Shown here: piece after piece, positions 44,782 to 56,700 of the stretch
Layout of the letters: each line of letters begins with the position of its first letter
Position numbering within the stretch: the first letter of the stretch is position 1
Notes under the pieces: model-generated
The model's database searches: none
Told to the model about the DNA's origin: nothing
What the model saw: only the letters and a program-made list of their open reading frames with translations
Source: Brachionus manjavacas
Taxonomy: Eukaryota > Rotifera > Eurotatoria > Ploima > Brachionidae
Direction of reading: 5' to 3'
DNA length: 64,000 nucleotides
Assembly (NCBI GenBank): GCA_019054805.1
Contig: JAHQIY010000001.1
Location: 6,400,501-6,464,500, forward strand
Position numbers and translations under genes: made by a program

Positions 44782-47700
44782 TGAATCCCCGATTGAAAAC
44801 TTGATTTAAAAAAAGGAATGGCTTCTAATAAACTTTATTAAATAAATAAAAATCAATAAAAAAATATAAAAATAAATTTACAAAAATTAAATACTAATTT
44901 AGTATATCGCGAAATGCAACGTTCTTTGTAAAGACGCCTTACTCATCATTTTGATATCTAAGTCGACCCTGACGATTAGATCCATAAAGATGGGTGTCGG
45001 CCAGTATACATAAAGAATCGTTGTTGCGAACTCTAGATGAGGCAACATACAATTGTCCATGCGAAAACACTGGTTCCTGAGCAACAGTCCCACTTTGTTA
45101 AACGTTTGACCTTGCGACTTTTTAATTGTCATCGCAAATGCCAAACGAAATGGGATTTGAGTTCGTATCAACTATAAACCAGCATTATTTTGACTTGAAC
45201 GAAATTCCGTTCGACAAAAACAAATTCAATGCCGGCTTGTGGTCCAGACAGTACAGAACATTTGACACTGTTCAGATTGCATTGGATAACTCTCATTCGA
45301 GTACCATTGCACAAACCAAACGCCACCGACCAATTCTTAAGCAGCATCACGACAGCGCCAACTTTGATGTTCAGACAATGAGGTGGAAATCCATTTGGAG
45401 TATTCCTCAAAGCCTCTTCGAAAGGAAAATCATCAGTATCGGACACCATGCCAGTCTGACGATCAAGTATCCTGGTTGATGATAGATATTGGTGAATGTC
45501 CCCTTGCAACCGTTGCAGAATCACTTCATTTATTTCCAGTGAATCACGGTTGTTTGGACACAAGATTGCATTGTTCAATCTATTTTGTTCCTGCAAGTCA
45601 AGAATACCATCACCAAATACCTGATTGACAATGTTGTTTTGGCAAACAACAAGGTCAGGAAGTCGAACCATATATTCACCATCATAAATGCGACTCCTAC
45701 CATCGCCAATCTCCATCAAACAAATCTTAAACGCATGTTCATCGGGGTCAGCTCGTTCATTTTCGATCAATTCCAGTATGACAAATTCCGGCCATAATAA
45801 TGACTTTTTGATGCACATTAATATGCCTCCTTCGATATTCTCATTATCCGACACTGAACAACATTGACGAAAGTCCCCAGTCAATTTGCCACCAAAAAAA
45901 CATTTGGCTTTTGCATTATGTCCCTTAGCAAGCGATCAACACATTCCAACATTGCTCTTGAGACCATTGTTGAACATGGATTGTTCTCCAAGCGCCTTGT
46001 AATATCTACCATCGTCAACTTCATGACGATAGTCTTCACTCATTGGTTCTCGGAATGCTTCCCACAACTCCAAAGCATTCAGGTTGGTTGGGTTGTTGTG
46101 AAACAACAACGTAGCTAACAAAAACCTAAGAACAAAAAAATATATAAATAACACAGACATAAACAATTTGATAAATATTTGCCTTATCCTATAAAGAAGT
46201 TCAACACGGCATATCTCCTTCATAGTAGAATACCACTGTTGATTGTTTTCGACTAAGTTGAGAAAACGGGCAGCATCTTCAAATGTGGCATGGACAAAAT
46301 CATTGACAGTTCTCAATGATTCAAAGGAAGTCGGACCACGAACATGCAACAACAAGAGTTTTAAATGAAATAGATCTCGATTAGTTGGATGAATAAACGG
46401 AATCCGTCCAATTACCCGGTTGCCTTCTTCCATCCTCACACGTTCAGTCCATCGTTGGGTGCTTTTGTTAAAACAATAGCGATGAACAATATCTTTCACG
46501 AATTTTCAATTCGAAAAAATCGATCAGCATAGTACGTGGAGGCTCGTTGTTGGCAACACGATTAACATTTGCTCTGTTGAATACAATATTCTGCCTATTT
46601 TCAAAAAGAAGTATAAAGCGAATAATACTGTGAGATATATCGTAGCGTTTGAAACCATTTATTTTGTCAAACGCTTCGATTGAACTTACATAGCGTTTAC
46701 GTTCGTAAGTTCTTATCTCATCATATATCACTTGATTATTTACATTTTGGCCTGGCTGATTGTCAACATCTTCGTGATCGCTTTCATTATTGATGTCATC
46801 AATCGGCCGGTTCACATGAACATCGTAGTTGTCGATTTCATCTTATTCAGGCTGCCTATCGTCATCAACATGAGCTTGTCGATTTCGATTAATTTCGTCC
46901 ATTTCATCGCGCGTAACTTCACGATTAGCAAATGGCATATAATAATTGTTGCCATGCACTAGCACATTAACCCGATCTTTCCCTTGCAAACATAATTAAA
47001 TATGTATTTCATTGAACTCAGATTACCGCAAAATTCAACGTTTATATGACTTTGGAAACTTCTTTAGCATGCTTGGGTTGTAAGGAATCACATACCGATT
47101 GTCAAGCACATGTCCTCTTACTGTCACAGTCATTCCATTATCTCTTTGTCTGTAATTCGGGTAAATGTTCGGTCGCATTACAGTTACTTCACTGAAAGGC
47201 TTTGGAAACCCTTTGGAGCATCGATTGCCAAATTGCTTCTTACATGAACTGTTGGGCAAACATGGTCCATGAATCATTTTGGTCTTTACCAATTCATTCA
47301 GCTCCCTATCTTCATCAGGATCGGGTATTTTGGCACAAATGATTTGGTCGATTAGGTCCGGTGTGTCGATTAAGTCCATTATTTGCCGTCTGCCATTAAT
47401 ATTTATAGGCACATTTGTATTTCTCGAGACAAATCGAGTAATCCACAAACATTAAGTGGATCTTGTCGATTTTGACGTTCTAGAATTTCCCGATTGGTAA
47501 GAAATAACTGTACCAGCGGATTTACATCAGTCAGCATCTGATGAATCGATTGAACAATTTCTTGTGAGACAACACCGTGGTAACCGTTCCAATTTTGAAC
47601 CATATAGTCTATTACCCCTCGGTCCGAATCCAACATTAAGTACTGAGCAGCTTTCAAATTCAAATTTCTATTTGGACCGATAAACATTGGTGGAATACGG

Positions 47701-49150
47701 TAATAAACACTGCCATGAATTTTATATAAGTAAGGTAAGCGATTTTTCCGGCGTTCATTGAATCGCCTCAAATCGTTGTTCCGGTTGTCCAAATCTTCGG
47801 GATCAAAATTAGATTTGACGGCAGCCATTCCAAAGAGATAGTTATATTGACGATTATTTTGTAAAAATTAGTTTATTGGCTCACTTCTATTTGGATTCAT
47901 TTGATTTATCAAAATTTCCAAAGTTGGTTGAATTCAATCCAAAATTGGTGCCACAATTTTTATTCCTTTGGCAACATTTGGAATAAACGCCGGCAGCATT
48001 AACCTCCTTAGCCCAATAGAGTGCCCCACAAAACTCACAATAGAGATCCAGTTGTCCTTGATCATCACTTTCAAAAAAAACTTGCCTAGGAATACTCCAT
48101 TCCATGTATGTAGGTCTATTAAGTCTTTGCTATCTTCTTTTTTCATTAATCAAACCAAGACGCTCCATGCGCTGCTCGGGTGTTTCATTCTCCCTGATTC
48201 GAGCGCGATAGTCTCTTTGATACTGGAGGCGCCTTACTCTGTCTTCAACAGACTCGTTAGCCTTTCTTGCTCTTTGTCTGAGGGCTTCAGTAGCAACGCG
48301 GTCCTGACGTTGGGCCGGCTCTTCGTTATCTCTAAAAAATCTATTTCGTATAGCCCTCTCTTGATCGATACTTTGAGATCTTTCCATATAATTTGTTCCA
48401 ATCATCTGTGATTGCTTAGCTAAATTTCGTCTACACCGATTTGATGAAACTGAATTTTCATTACAACAAATTCGACCAAAACGGTTCCGTCTATTTTCTT
48501 CTTCAATAGTAAGAGGCGTGCAACTCCTTCTTGACCTTACAGGTCTTCCTCTTCGCCTAGGAATTTGAGGAGGTGCCGAAACAGCATTCACTTCAGAAGA
48601 GTTAATGGAGATATCAATATCATCGGCAATACTTAAACCTTTATTTAAAAATTAAAGAAATAAAATTATAAATTTATGGATTGAACTACTCCGTTCAAGC
48701 TCTGAAGAAGCATTAATTAATTCCTCTACACGGGCGAGCGGGATCATTTGCTGATTTAATGAGTTCCCGTGTTCAATACTCATTGGTTGATCTTCTTGCC
48801 GGAAGGAATCAACTTCGATCAAAGCAGTTGATGCACCCGGCTGAGTATAATCAGGATCTGTAAACTGATTGTGATGTTTAATTACTTTAAAATAATATAT
48901 TATTAAAAATTTTAGTTAATTTAACCGATTAATACTGTTATAGCGGGCATTCAAGGTTTTGTATGAAAGTCTTCGTTTGGTTCTCTGAAAATATTGCCTT
49001 TCTAATTCAGAATTTGACAACCATTAGCCAGGCGCAAACCAAACACCTCAATGATACAACTATCATCAACAGACGTAAATACTGTCTCTTAAATCGAAAA
49101 TAAAAAAAAATATTCATTATGCAAATATACTAACTTGGTGGCATCTTTTC
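44752..49150 (-). mobile_element. Helitron with deleted RepHel transposase
   Basis: Minus-strand frames follow the RepHel order. The N-terminal basic region is at 48130-48591. A CxxC zinc-finger-like part (YCEFCGALYWAKE ... CCQRNK) is at 47950-48060. A Helitron-N domain (LYKIHGSVYYRIPPMFIGP, VNPLVQLFLTNREIL) is at 47480-47800. IPDPDEDRELNELVKTKMIH and CSKGFPKPFSEVTV lie at 47190-47340, and KYIFNYVCKG (two-tyrosine motif) at about 46983-47010. Helicase parts are LTGDFRQC (near 45880) and FAMTIKKSQGQTFNKVGLLL (near 45080-45140). The HUH segment and the helicase Walker A/B segments have no room between their neighbours, so they are deleted. The 3' end at about 44752 has a hairpin. The exact 5' end is not found; short intron-like gaps at 48590-49145 suggest N-terminal exons. 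Confidence 0.8.
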
Positions 49151-49397
49151 AAAAAATTCTTTTTAATTTGATCTAGAGTTTAAATATTTGTTTAGTTTAC
49201 AATATTAAAATGAATTTTAAAAAGGAAATTTATTTCCTAAAATTTAAGATAGATAAAAACATAATAATATTTTATTTGAACCCATCACCCTATAAGTAGA
49301 GCGAAACGTGCTATAGCATTATTTTTGATTTAAATTATGTGGAAAAAAATTCTTAAAATTTTATTTTCTAAATTATTGAGGCAATGGACGAAAGAAA

Positions 49398-49970
49398 TTA
49401 GGAAGGAAATGTCCGTCTAATGCGGAAAAATTCCCTAATGGTACACAAAGTTTAAACACAATTTTAGTATCTTTATTAAGAATATAAAATATAAATAAAA
49501 ACCAGGCGACTTGGTTTTTCAAATAATTAATTACATTCCAAAAAAACAAGCTGTAATTAACAACTATTTAAGTTATCAATAAGAGCAGTGCAACCTTGAT
49601 TATTCAAAACACCATTCGTGAGTTTAATGATCGAAATCCTTCTAAAACCATAATTAATTTTCTGATTAAAGGCTCCGTGCATCATTTTTAACTGACCACA
49701 CAAAGGCATGCATGAACATATTTCGATATTATTTACCAGGCGACATGAAGTTCAACACGGCATATCTCCTTCATAGTTGAATACCACTGTTGATTGTTTT
49801 CGACCAAGTTGAGAGAACGGGCAGCATCTTCAAATGTGGCATGAACAAAACCATTGACAGTTCTCAATGATTCAAAGGAAGTCGGACCACGAACATGCAA
49901 CAACAAGAGTTTTAAATGAAATAGATCTCGATTAGTTGGATGAATAAACGGAATCCGAATAATAAATTCT
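49398..49970 (-). mobile_element. Second Helitron piece (element B)
   Basis: The 3' end reads CTAA on the minus strand at 49398-49401, with T next to it, as expected for CTRR-T. A hairpin TCCG-TCTAATG-CGGA lies at 49412-49426. Positions 49743-49958 duplicate 46193-46408 of element A almost exactly (IPFIHPTNRDLFHLKLLLLH, SFESLRTVNGFVHATFEDAA). It is therefore a truncated relative of element A in the same orientation, without catalytic parts. The block 49430-49740 is non-coding. Confidence 0.7.
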
Positions 49971-50330
49971 TTGTCAAACAAATTTTAAATAACCAATTAT
50001 GTAAAAACGTATTTGAGTTTTTAAGAAAAGATTACAAGATATTTGATAGAGAGAATACGTCTTTTATTAAACAGTTATCAAAAGTAGAAGATTTGACTCA
50101 TATAAATTGCACTGAATATGATTTAACATTCAGTGTTACTTTGATTGAATGGTGCCTTGAATGTAACAACAATGGTAATATGTTGAATAATCTTAATCAT
50201 ATTTTTGTATATAACAAACTGAATTTTTTACTTAATTGTTAAATGGATATTTAATTTTCTATTAATTTTTATTTCAATTTGTCCATGGGACTTAAACTTT
50301 AATTAAATAAATAAAAAAAAAAAAATAAAA
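49970..50330 (+). pseudogene. Probable C-terminal end and tail of the second LINE
   Basis: A frame reads NNKFFVKQILNNQLCKNVFE, then FDRENTSFIKQLSKVEDL and TLIEWCLECNNNGNMLNNLN, and ends at a stop near 50240. It is followed by a short 3' UTR and an A-rich AAATAAATAAA tail at 50300-50330. The opening words would continue the LESIRQIYYKH that breaks off at 44385, so I infer the two halves of one LINE are separated by the Helitrons. An independent small gene is an alternative. Confidence 0.45.
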
Positions 50331-51470
50331 TTGACTCTAGAAAAACCGAGAAATTTTACAAAGTGTACAATGATATTAATTAAATCAAATGAATTTACCC
50401 GTTCAAACTGGTTCTTTCAATTAAAGCAATTGGACCAAGTTTTAGAGATAGCTATCAAAGAATTGAAAGACAATTATGTGTGCAAGGGCACTTTTTCTTT
50501 GTGTTTCGTTTAGTACCGAATCGGAACAATTTTCCGAGTCAAATAGTCAGAGCTAATACAATAAACAGTCTTAGAAAACTTTTGTACGCTAAAGAAACAA
50601 ATTTTTAAAGAAATTTGATAAAGAATAGTTTATCAAAACCATTCTATATCGATTTGCACGTTTATATTGTTCCAATTTAATTTCGTTATTTGTATCTTAT
50701 GTTTTATCTTTATTTGACTCAATCTTTTTTTTAAATAAGTTTTTAATACCTCGTAATATTGTGTAGATTGATACTTTTAATCGGAAGGTTGTCGCTTAAG
50801 TTCAAGTAACAGGGCTTCGATATTCTCACATCTTCAATTTTCATCTTCTTTGATTTTTTTGCTAAGACGTGATCAATCCAGGATTTTTTTAACATTATGG
50901 TAAGTGAAGTATACACTTAATAGAACTTAAGACTCATTATCGTGCCATGTTCAAGTTTGAGATAAAAAAGATATACTTTTTGTTTTAAAGAATTTTCAGG
51001 TTAATTTTTTATATTTAATTATGAATTTGATCTGGTCCTGATCCTGCATCATCTCAAAATATTTTACACAAAAAGATATGAAATTATCAGAAACAGGATT
51101 TCATAAACTCATAAAAGAGACACTAAAGAACAAAATTGACTTGTTATACTTGGAGTCTCACCGTCAAAATGTTTAAATTTTTTATAAATTGCTAAATTTT
51201 TTATAAATTGCTAAATATTTTGTAAATTACTAATAAAATTTTCTTTTTCAACTATTTTTTATAATTTTTGTTCGATGTATTTTTCTTAATTATAATTATT
51301 ATTTTTCAAAAAGAAATTAAAAAAATTAATAAATAAATTTTCTTTAAGGAATAAAATCCTGTTGACAATGATTTTTATAACACTTATTTTTGTCTTATTT
51401 CGGTTAAATTTTTAATTTTTATATTCTTTCCTAATTATAACTTTATTTGTTTTTTTAATTTTTTTTTAAC
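50331..51470. other. Intergenic; one short coding-like stretch
   Basis: At about 50385-50513 a frame reads NEFTRSNWFFQLKQLDQVLE and IAIKELKDNYVCKGTFSLCF and stops. It has no recognised family and no clear start. The remainder is AT-rich, with a 21-bp direct repeat (TTTTTTATAAATTGCTAAAT) at about 51178-51235. Confidence 0.3.
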
Positions 51471-51513
51471 CTGAAGGAGCATAAGCTCGTCACAGATAAA
51501 CAAATAAATAACA
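51471..51513 (+). repeat. LINE 3'-end tail (CR1/L2-like hairpin plus AAAT run)
   Basis: CTGAAGGAGCATAAGCTC, then CACAGATAAACAAATAAATA. Same tail as at 26163-26196 (minus) and 9727-9764 (minus). No coding relic is visible upstream, so this is a very short, 5'-truncated copy. Confidence 0.6.
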
Positions 51514-51880
51514 TATTTTTGTCTTAATAAAAAATATTTAAAAAATTCAAGATCAATTTACAATCGGGGACAATTTACTTTGTACCCAAAAAAAGTATTT
51601 ACAAAGAAGAGATTAAATTTTTTACAGAAACCAAAAGTTAATAGAAAAAAGATAACCTGAACAATTTTTGAAATATGTTTAGTTATAAAAGAATAAATAT
51701 ATGCACAAAATAAAATGAATAAATTAATTAATCCTCATTTTTAATATTTTTTTTGCAATTCAAATTTAGACAGATATTTAGTGAATTTTTCATTTTAAAA
51801 AAATTTCATTTTATAATTTCAAAAATTATGTTACAAAATCTAAAAAAAAATTTTTAAATTAAAAACTTTTATTTTGAATG

Positions 51881-51918
51881 AAAAATCGAACCCGGGCCTT
51901 CACTGAACCACCACTGCT
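51881..51918 (-). pseudogene. tRNA-Gly remnant lacking its anticodon arm
   Basis: On the minus strand GTGGTGGTTCAGTG is followed at once by AAGGCCCGGGTTCGAT. The first matches the 5' half of eukaryotic tRNA-Gly(GCC), including the A box. The second matches its T arm, including the B box. The anticodon arm between them, about 28 bases, is absent, as is the acceptor 3' strand. It cannot be a functional tRNA. It could be a tRNA pseudogene or the head of a SINE. Confidence 0.65.
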
Positions 51919-52694
51919 ATTTTTTAAACGATAAATTCGTATTAAAAAGGAACATTTTTAGAAATTTGAAAATTTTTTCATGTTTTTTAACTTGTAATTT
52001 TGTGATTCTTTGGTTGTCCATTTGCATCTCAGTTTGAAAGTATAAAAATGATGAAAATCAACAAAATTTTTCGAGTTATATTTACACTCTTCACAATAAA
52101 TTTATTTACAGATGAACACTAAAAGGTATGAAATAAAATTTGGATATGAAAGACTGAATTATTTTTATTTTTTTATTATTTAATTTTTTCTACAACTCAA
52201 ACGGAAACCAAGTAAACAAAATTACTAATTTAGTCAAGAGAGTTGTTAATATAAAATAAGATCTTAATATGATCCAAAAGCTTTCTTGAAGTTACTGAAT
52301 TTTACGAACAATGGCTGTTCCATTCCAGACTTTATTAAATGATACAGCAGAACGCTTTGCTTGCTTTTGGTAGCAGTGTTTGATGAAAAAAATCAGCTAT
52401 TTAGTGACCCATTGAAAAAAGACTTATTTGAAAAAAAATTAATAAAATATATTATGAATTTATTAGAATTTAATTTTGAGTCTATTTTTCTTCTAGACTC
52501 AAAATTATAATTAATTGTGCTTAATTGAATTTATTTTTTAATTCAATTTCTCTTTCGTTTTTTTTTTTGATATATCAAAAACTTTAGAAATACGATTTAT
52601 TGTTTCAAGTTAGCCTAACAAGCTTGATTAATTAATAAATACAAAGCTTCAAATAATAATCTAAGCTTTGAGTTTTCTTGTCTAAAAGGTCGTA
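51919..52694. other. Intergenic, no gene seen
   Basis: AT-rich. A short frame near 52365-52505 (LLVAVFDEKNQLFSDPLKKD and onward) is coding-like but has no family match or splice context that I trust. Confidence 0.3.
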
Positions 52695-53789
52695 AGCATC
52701 AAGTTCAACTGTATGTACCTTTTAAATTTTACTAGTAAATAAACAAGAAAATCAGATAATATTAAATACTTTATTAGACACTTATAATCAGCTCCTATTT
52801 ATTTATGTATTTAATAATAATTATTGTACTGTTGTTTATTCAGGTTTTAATTTAGTTTTATCAGTGTCTTATTTATTTTAAAACATACATAAAAAATATA
52901 CAAAAATAATTCATTTAATATCTATAATAATATAATAATCGTCCCTCTTCTATCCTAGTAGATAATGGGGAGGCGCTCATCTCTCCTTTTCATATACCTT
53001 TTTGAGCAACGGCTCAGATCTGACACAGAGGCTACTGCATCGAGTTTATCATCTACACCACAATTTAATATCTAATGTAAGTAAATAATTAAAAATTTAA
53101 AAAAAGAAAGAAAACTTAATTTTTTTGGACGTCCCTTTTTGTTTGGTTGAGATTTTTGAAATTCCTCTGTTGAAGCTTCAGCTGTCTTACTCTGTCTTTC
53201 CATTCTTTTAGAGGTCTTTAGAACAGACTCAGTTAGAAGTAAAGGATTTTCTTTGTAAAGCTTGAATACATTTTTTCTTTTTCCTCTTTTATGATTTATT
53301 TCGATTTAGTAAGCTAGGAAACTTAACAAAAAGAGATAATGAGTATGCAATACCAATTACATGTTTGAAAATAAGGTTTTTCCAATGGAAAAGTGGAAAA
53401 TTTATCCAAGTCAACTTTTAAGTTTCATCAGTAGCGAGATGTCCACAATTTTTCTTAAATGAGATTAAACATTTTGTGGTCATAAAGATCGAGCTTCTTT
53501 CGTTTCCGAATTGAATCTCAGTTTCGTATATTTTTCAATTTTTAATGAACATGAAAATTAAAGATTTTTAAAGGTAATTCAAGATCATTATGGACATGGA
53601 TATTATGGACAATTAGATAAAGGAACTAACAGTGATAAAGAGTTTTTCAAATACAAGAACTATCCAAGAGTATTTTACAATAAGAGCTTAAACTGATTCG
53701 AGTGCAATTATTTTTGCTGAAGACTGTTACCATAACCTTTTGAGGACAAATGGTATTCCATATATAAAAAATTAATCAAATAAAATTTA
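52695..53789. repeat. Dispersed 1.1-kb repeat, copy 2, uninterrupted
   Basis: Full-length match to 28583-28943 plus 40867-41604, so it preserves the pre-insertion state of the outer gypsy site. In reverse orientation it carries the SINE tail at 52940-53055. It has no long open frame. Its family is unknown; it may be the non-coding part of the LINE that mobilises the SINE, since both share the tail. Confidence 0.9.
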
Positions 53790-56700
53790 TTTTTCTTTCT
53801 TTTAATTCGAATGCAAAATTTTAATTTTAATCTTACTTCTCTTTATGGAGGTTAATTTGAAGTTAAAATAAATAAATATAAAATAAAAATTGTTATTTTC
53901 ACAAAATATTTTGATGAAAAAATAGCAACAAAAAAGATAATACGTTGGTTAAGAGATCACCTTAATAGAGGCTAAGTAAAAGTCGATGAACTGAACAACT
54001 TTATTCAACAACAAAAAAAGAAAAATGCTGATTATATAAATATAGATTTAGCCCGGCTTAAGAATTAGGCTGAAAGTAAAAGTCAAATTCCAGAAAATGA
54101 TGACGAGTTGTCCACAGTCTCTAGCTTTCCATTACACCAGAAAAAAATAGGCTTTTAAATTATTTTATTAGGTATAAAGAAATTTTGGATTAGATTTTTT
54201 TTTTTGATATTGATTATAATTGATTAGATACTGAAATAATTTTTAGCCATTTTTAATCTATCCAAAATAGTTATCTTATTTAAAAATTTAGAATCAATCA
54301 AAAAAAAATTTAAAGTTTCATGTTTCTTAGAGAAAAGATTAAATTAGGAAAAATCTTACAATCATGAATAGCGAGACATTGTTTTTTAAAAATAAAGAAA
54401 TTTAAAATTAAAGTATGCATCTGTTTAAGGTAAAAATTCAAAAATTATTTTCCATTTATTAACCTTCCCAATAATCTTAATTTTAACAACTAACCTGAGT
54501 TGGTCAAAATTGAGAGTCAATTCTGGGTTTTGAATTTAGATTTTATTTTATTAAAAACTGTTTGTTGGTTTCTTTTGTTAAAAAAATTGATTAATTATTT
54601 TATATTTAATGAAGCCTAAATCTCAAGGTTTAAATGCGAACACAGACTCTTACCAGAGTCCACAAAAATTTCAAAGCTTAAATTTTTAATCATTAATTTT
54701 TCCAAATAAATAAATTAATAATAAGAATTGATATCTTTGGCATTATTTAATATTTTGGTCCAAATTTTGAAAATTAAATGATACTCCGAGAACTGATGAA
54801 TTTAAGTATTTTGTTTTTTTTTAATTTTTTTTTAAGTCCTAGCTTGGACTTTAATATTCTGGAACAAAATAATGACGACATTTTTCAGATTTTTAAAAAA
54901 AGGCTTTATAAACAAATGAAAATGGCTTTATAAAAATCTTTAAATTTTTTTACACTCTACTTTGATGAATTTAATCTTTAAATTATTTTTATTTATTTCA
55001 TAATTTAGACCTTATAGACAAAAAAAAGAGAGAATTAAATTTCTTTATAGCATCGATTATTTCTCTACATTGAATTTTTAAATAAAGATCTAGTTTCAAA
55101 AAACTAGTTAATAGTTTTAAAAAAAATTATTTTAGTTGTGAGGAAGATTTTTTTTAGTCATAAAAAAATAATTTATGATTCAAAATTCGAACTTCTTTAA
55201 AAGTGTAAAAATTTGAAACTGTGAGTTCTTTTTAAAAAGTTCTTTCAAGATATTTTAATTTGCTTTATAAAATTCAGGAAAACCTGACCAATTCTGAAAA
55301 AAGAATTCTAAAAAAGATTCTCTTAAAGAAAAAAAATCGAGATTATAGCATCTGAACTTTTTAATCATTAATTTTTTTATGTTTTTAAAAGCATTTCACC
55401 ATTTTTACTTTAGTGGAATCATTTAAAGAAGATTGTGTTTTTCTTTTAAAATTCTTTTCAATAAAAAAATTTGCACAATAAATCTTGTTTAAATATTTTT
55501 AATAGAAAATTTATAGCCAAACAATTTTAATAAATTATTTTTAATTGTTTATGAAAAAAACTTTTATAGGCAAAGTCAAAGTAGAACCTTTTATTCGAAA
55601 TTTTAAATCAACAAATTATGATAGATTTTTTATAAATCGCTAAATATTTCTCAAATAAATGAGGTAAAATATGAGAAAAATATTTGAACAACTAAATGCA
55701 TTTTTTAAGGCCCACTTTAAAATGTGAACATTTGTTTACCAAAATCTTAAATTAAAAAAAAAAGTGATTTTTAGTAAAAATATCTTAAGAAATTTTTGAT
55801 GGAACCTTAGAATTTTAGGATGAAAAATTAGGATAAATATTTTTCAAAATTTAATTAGCTTTTAAACAACTTAAAAAAAATTTTGTATTTAAATAAATTA
55901 ATAAAATTAAATAAAATTAATTTTTAGCTTTTTTTTTTAATTTTATTGAAAAATAAAAATTACGCAAATTTTTGATTTTTTAAAATTCAAAAATAAACTT
56001 GATAATTAAATAAACCAAAAAAAATTAGCATTGATAGGTTCAGGATTAAAGTTTGGAATGAATACAAAAAATTTTCAATAGAGAATATGCCTGGAATATG
56101 TCTAGAAAATGCATAAAGAGAAAATCGATTCTAAAAATTTTTTAAAATTGGCAAAATAGATTAAATTAAAACACCATAAAAAATACATCAATAAGTTATG
56201 CAAAAAAATTTAAAAAAATGTAAAATTTAGGTATTTTATATATTTTAATAAAAATTAAAAAAAAAAGCTTAAAATTTATTTAATTAAAAAATAAAATACC
56301 AAATTTAAATATGCTCAGTCTAGTATATTTCGAAAAAATATGGGTCCGTTTTTTATCCAAAAACAACAGGTTCAATTTTAGCAATAACTTATCGAACAGG
56401 TTCATCAAGATAAAATATCTGGCAAACTGTTTGGCAGCATAGTCGAAAAATTTGACCAAAGATGCACAAACAATCAACAATCTTCCATTAGTATTTTGCT
56501 TGCTTCGTCAATAATTTTTTTTAAACAAATAAATTAGTATCTAAAAAAAGTTTATAAATTATTCAAAAATAGATATTTTTTTAATTAAAATTTGCAACTA
56601 ATTAACAAAAAGGCAATACTAAATGCGGCTTTTTTTTTAGTTGGTGAATTTAGTTACGTAATTGTTTCCTTTTAAGTTTGTTTATTTAGCTTAATTTATA

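Noticed and set aside
45126-45628. Plus-strand frames of 117 and 81 codons
   Set aside because: Antisense shadows of the Helitron helicase region.
47968-48411. 147-codon plus-strand frame
   Set aside because: Antisense to the Helitron N-terminal region, which has recognisable zinc-finger-like and basic parts on the minus strand.
56280-56480. 66-codon minus-strand frame with LNLLFLDKKRTHIFSKYTR
   Set aside because: Looks mildly protein-like on both strands but has no start, splice or family evidence.
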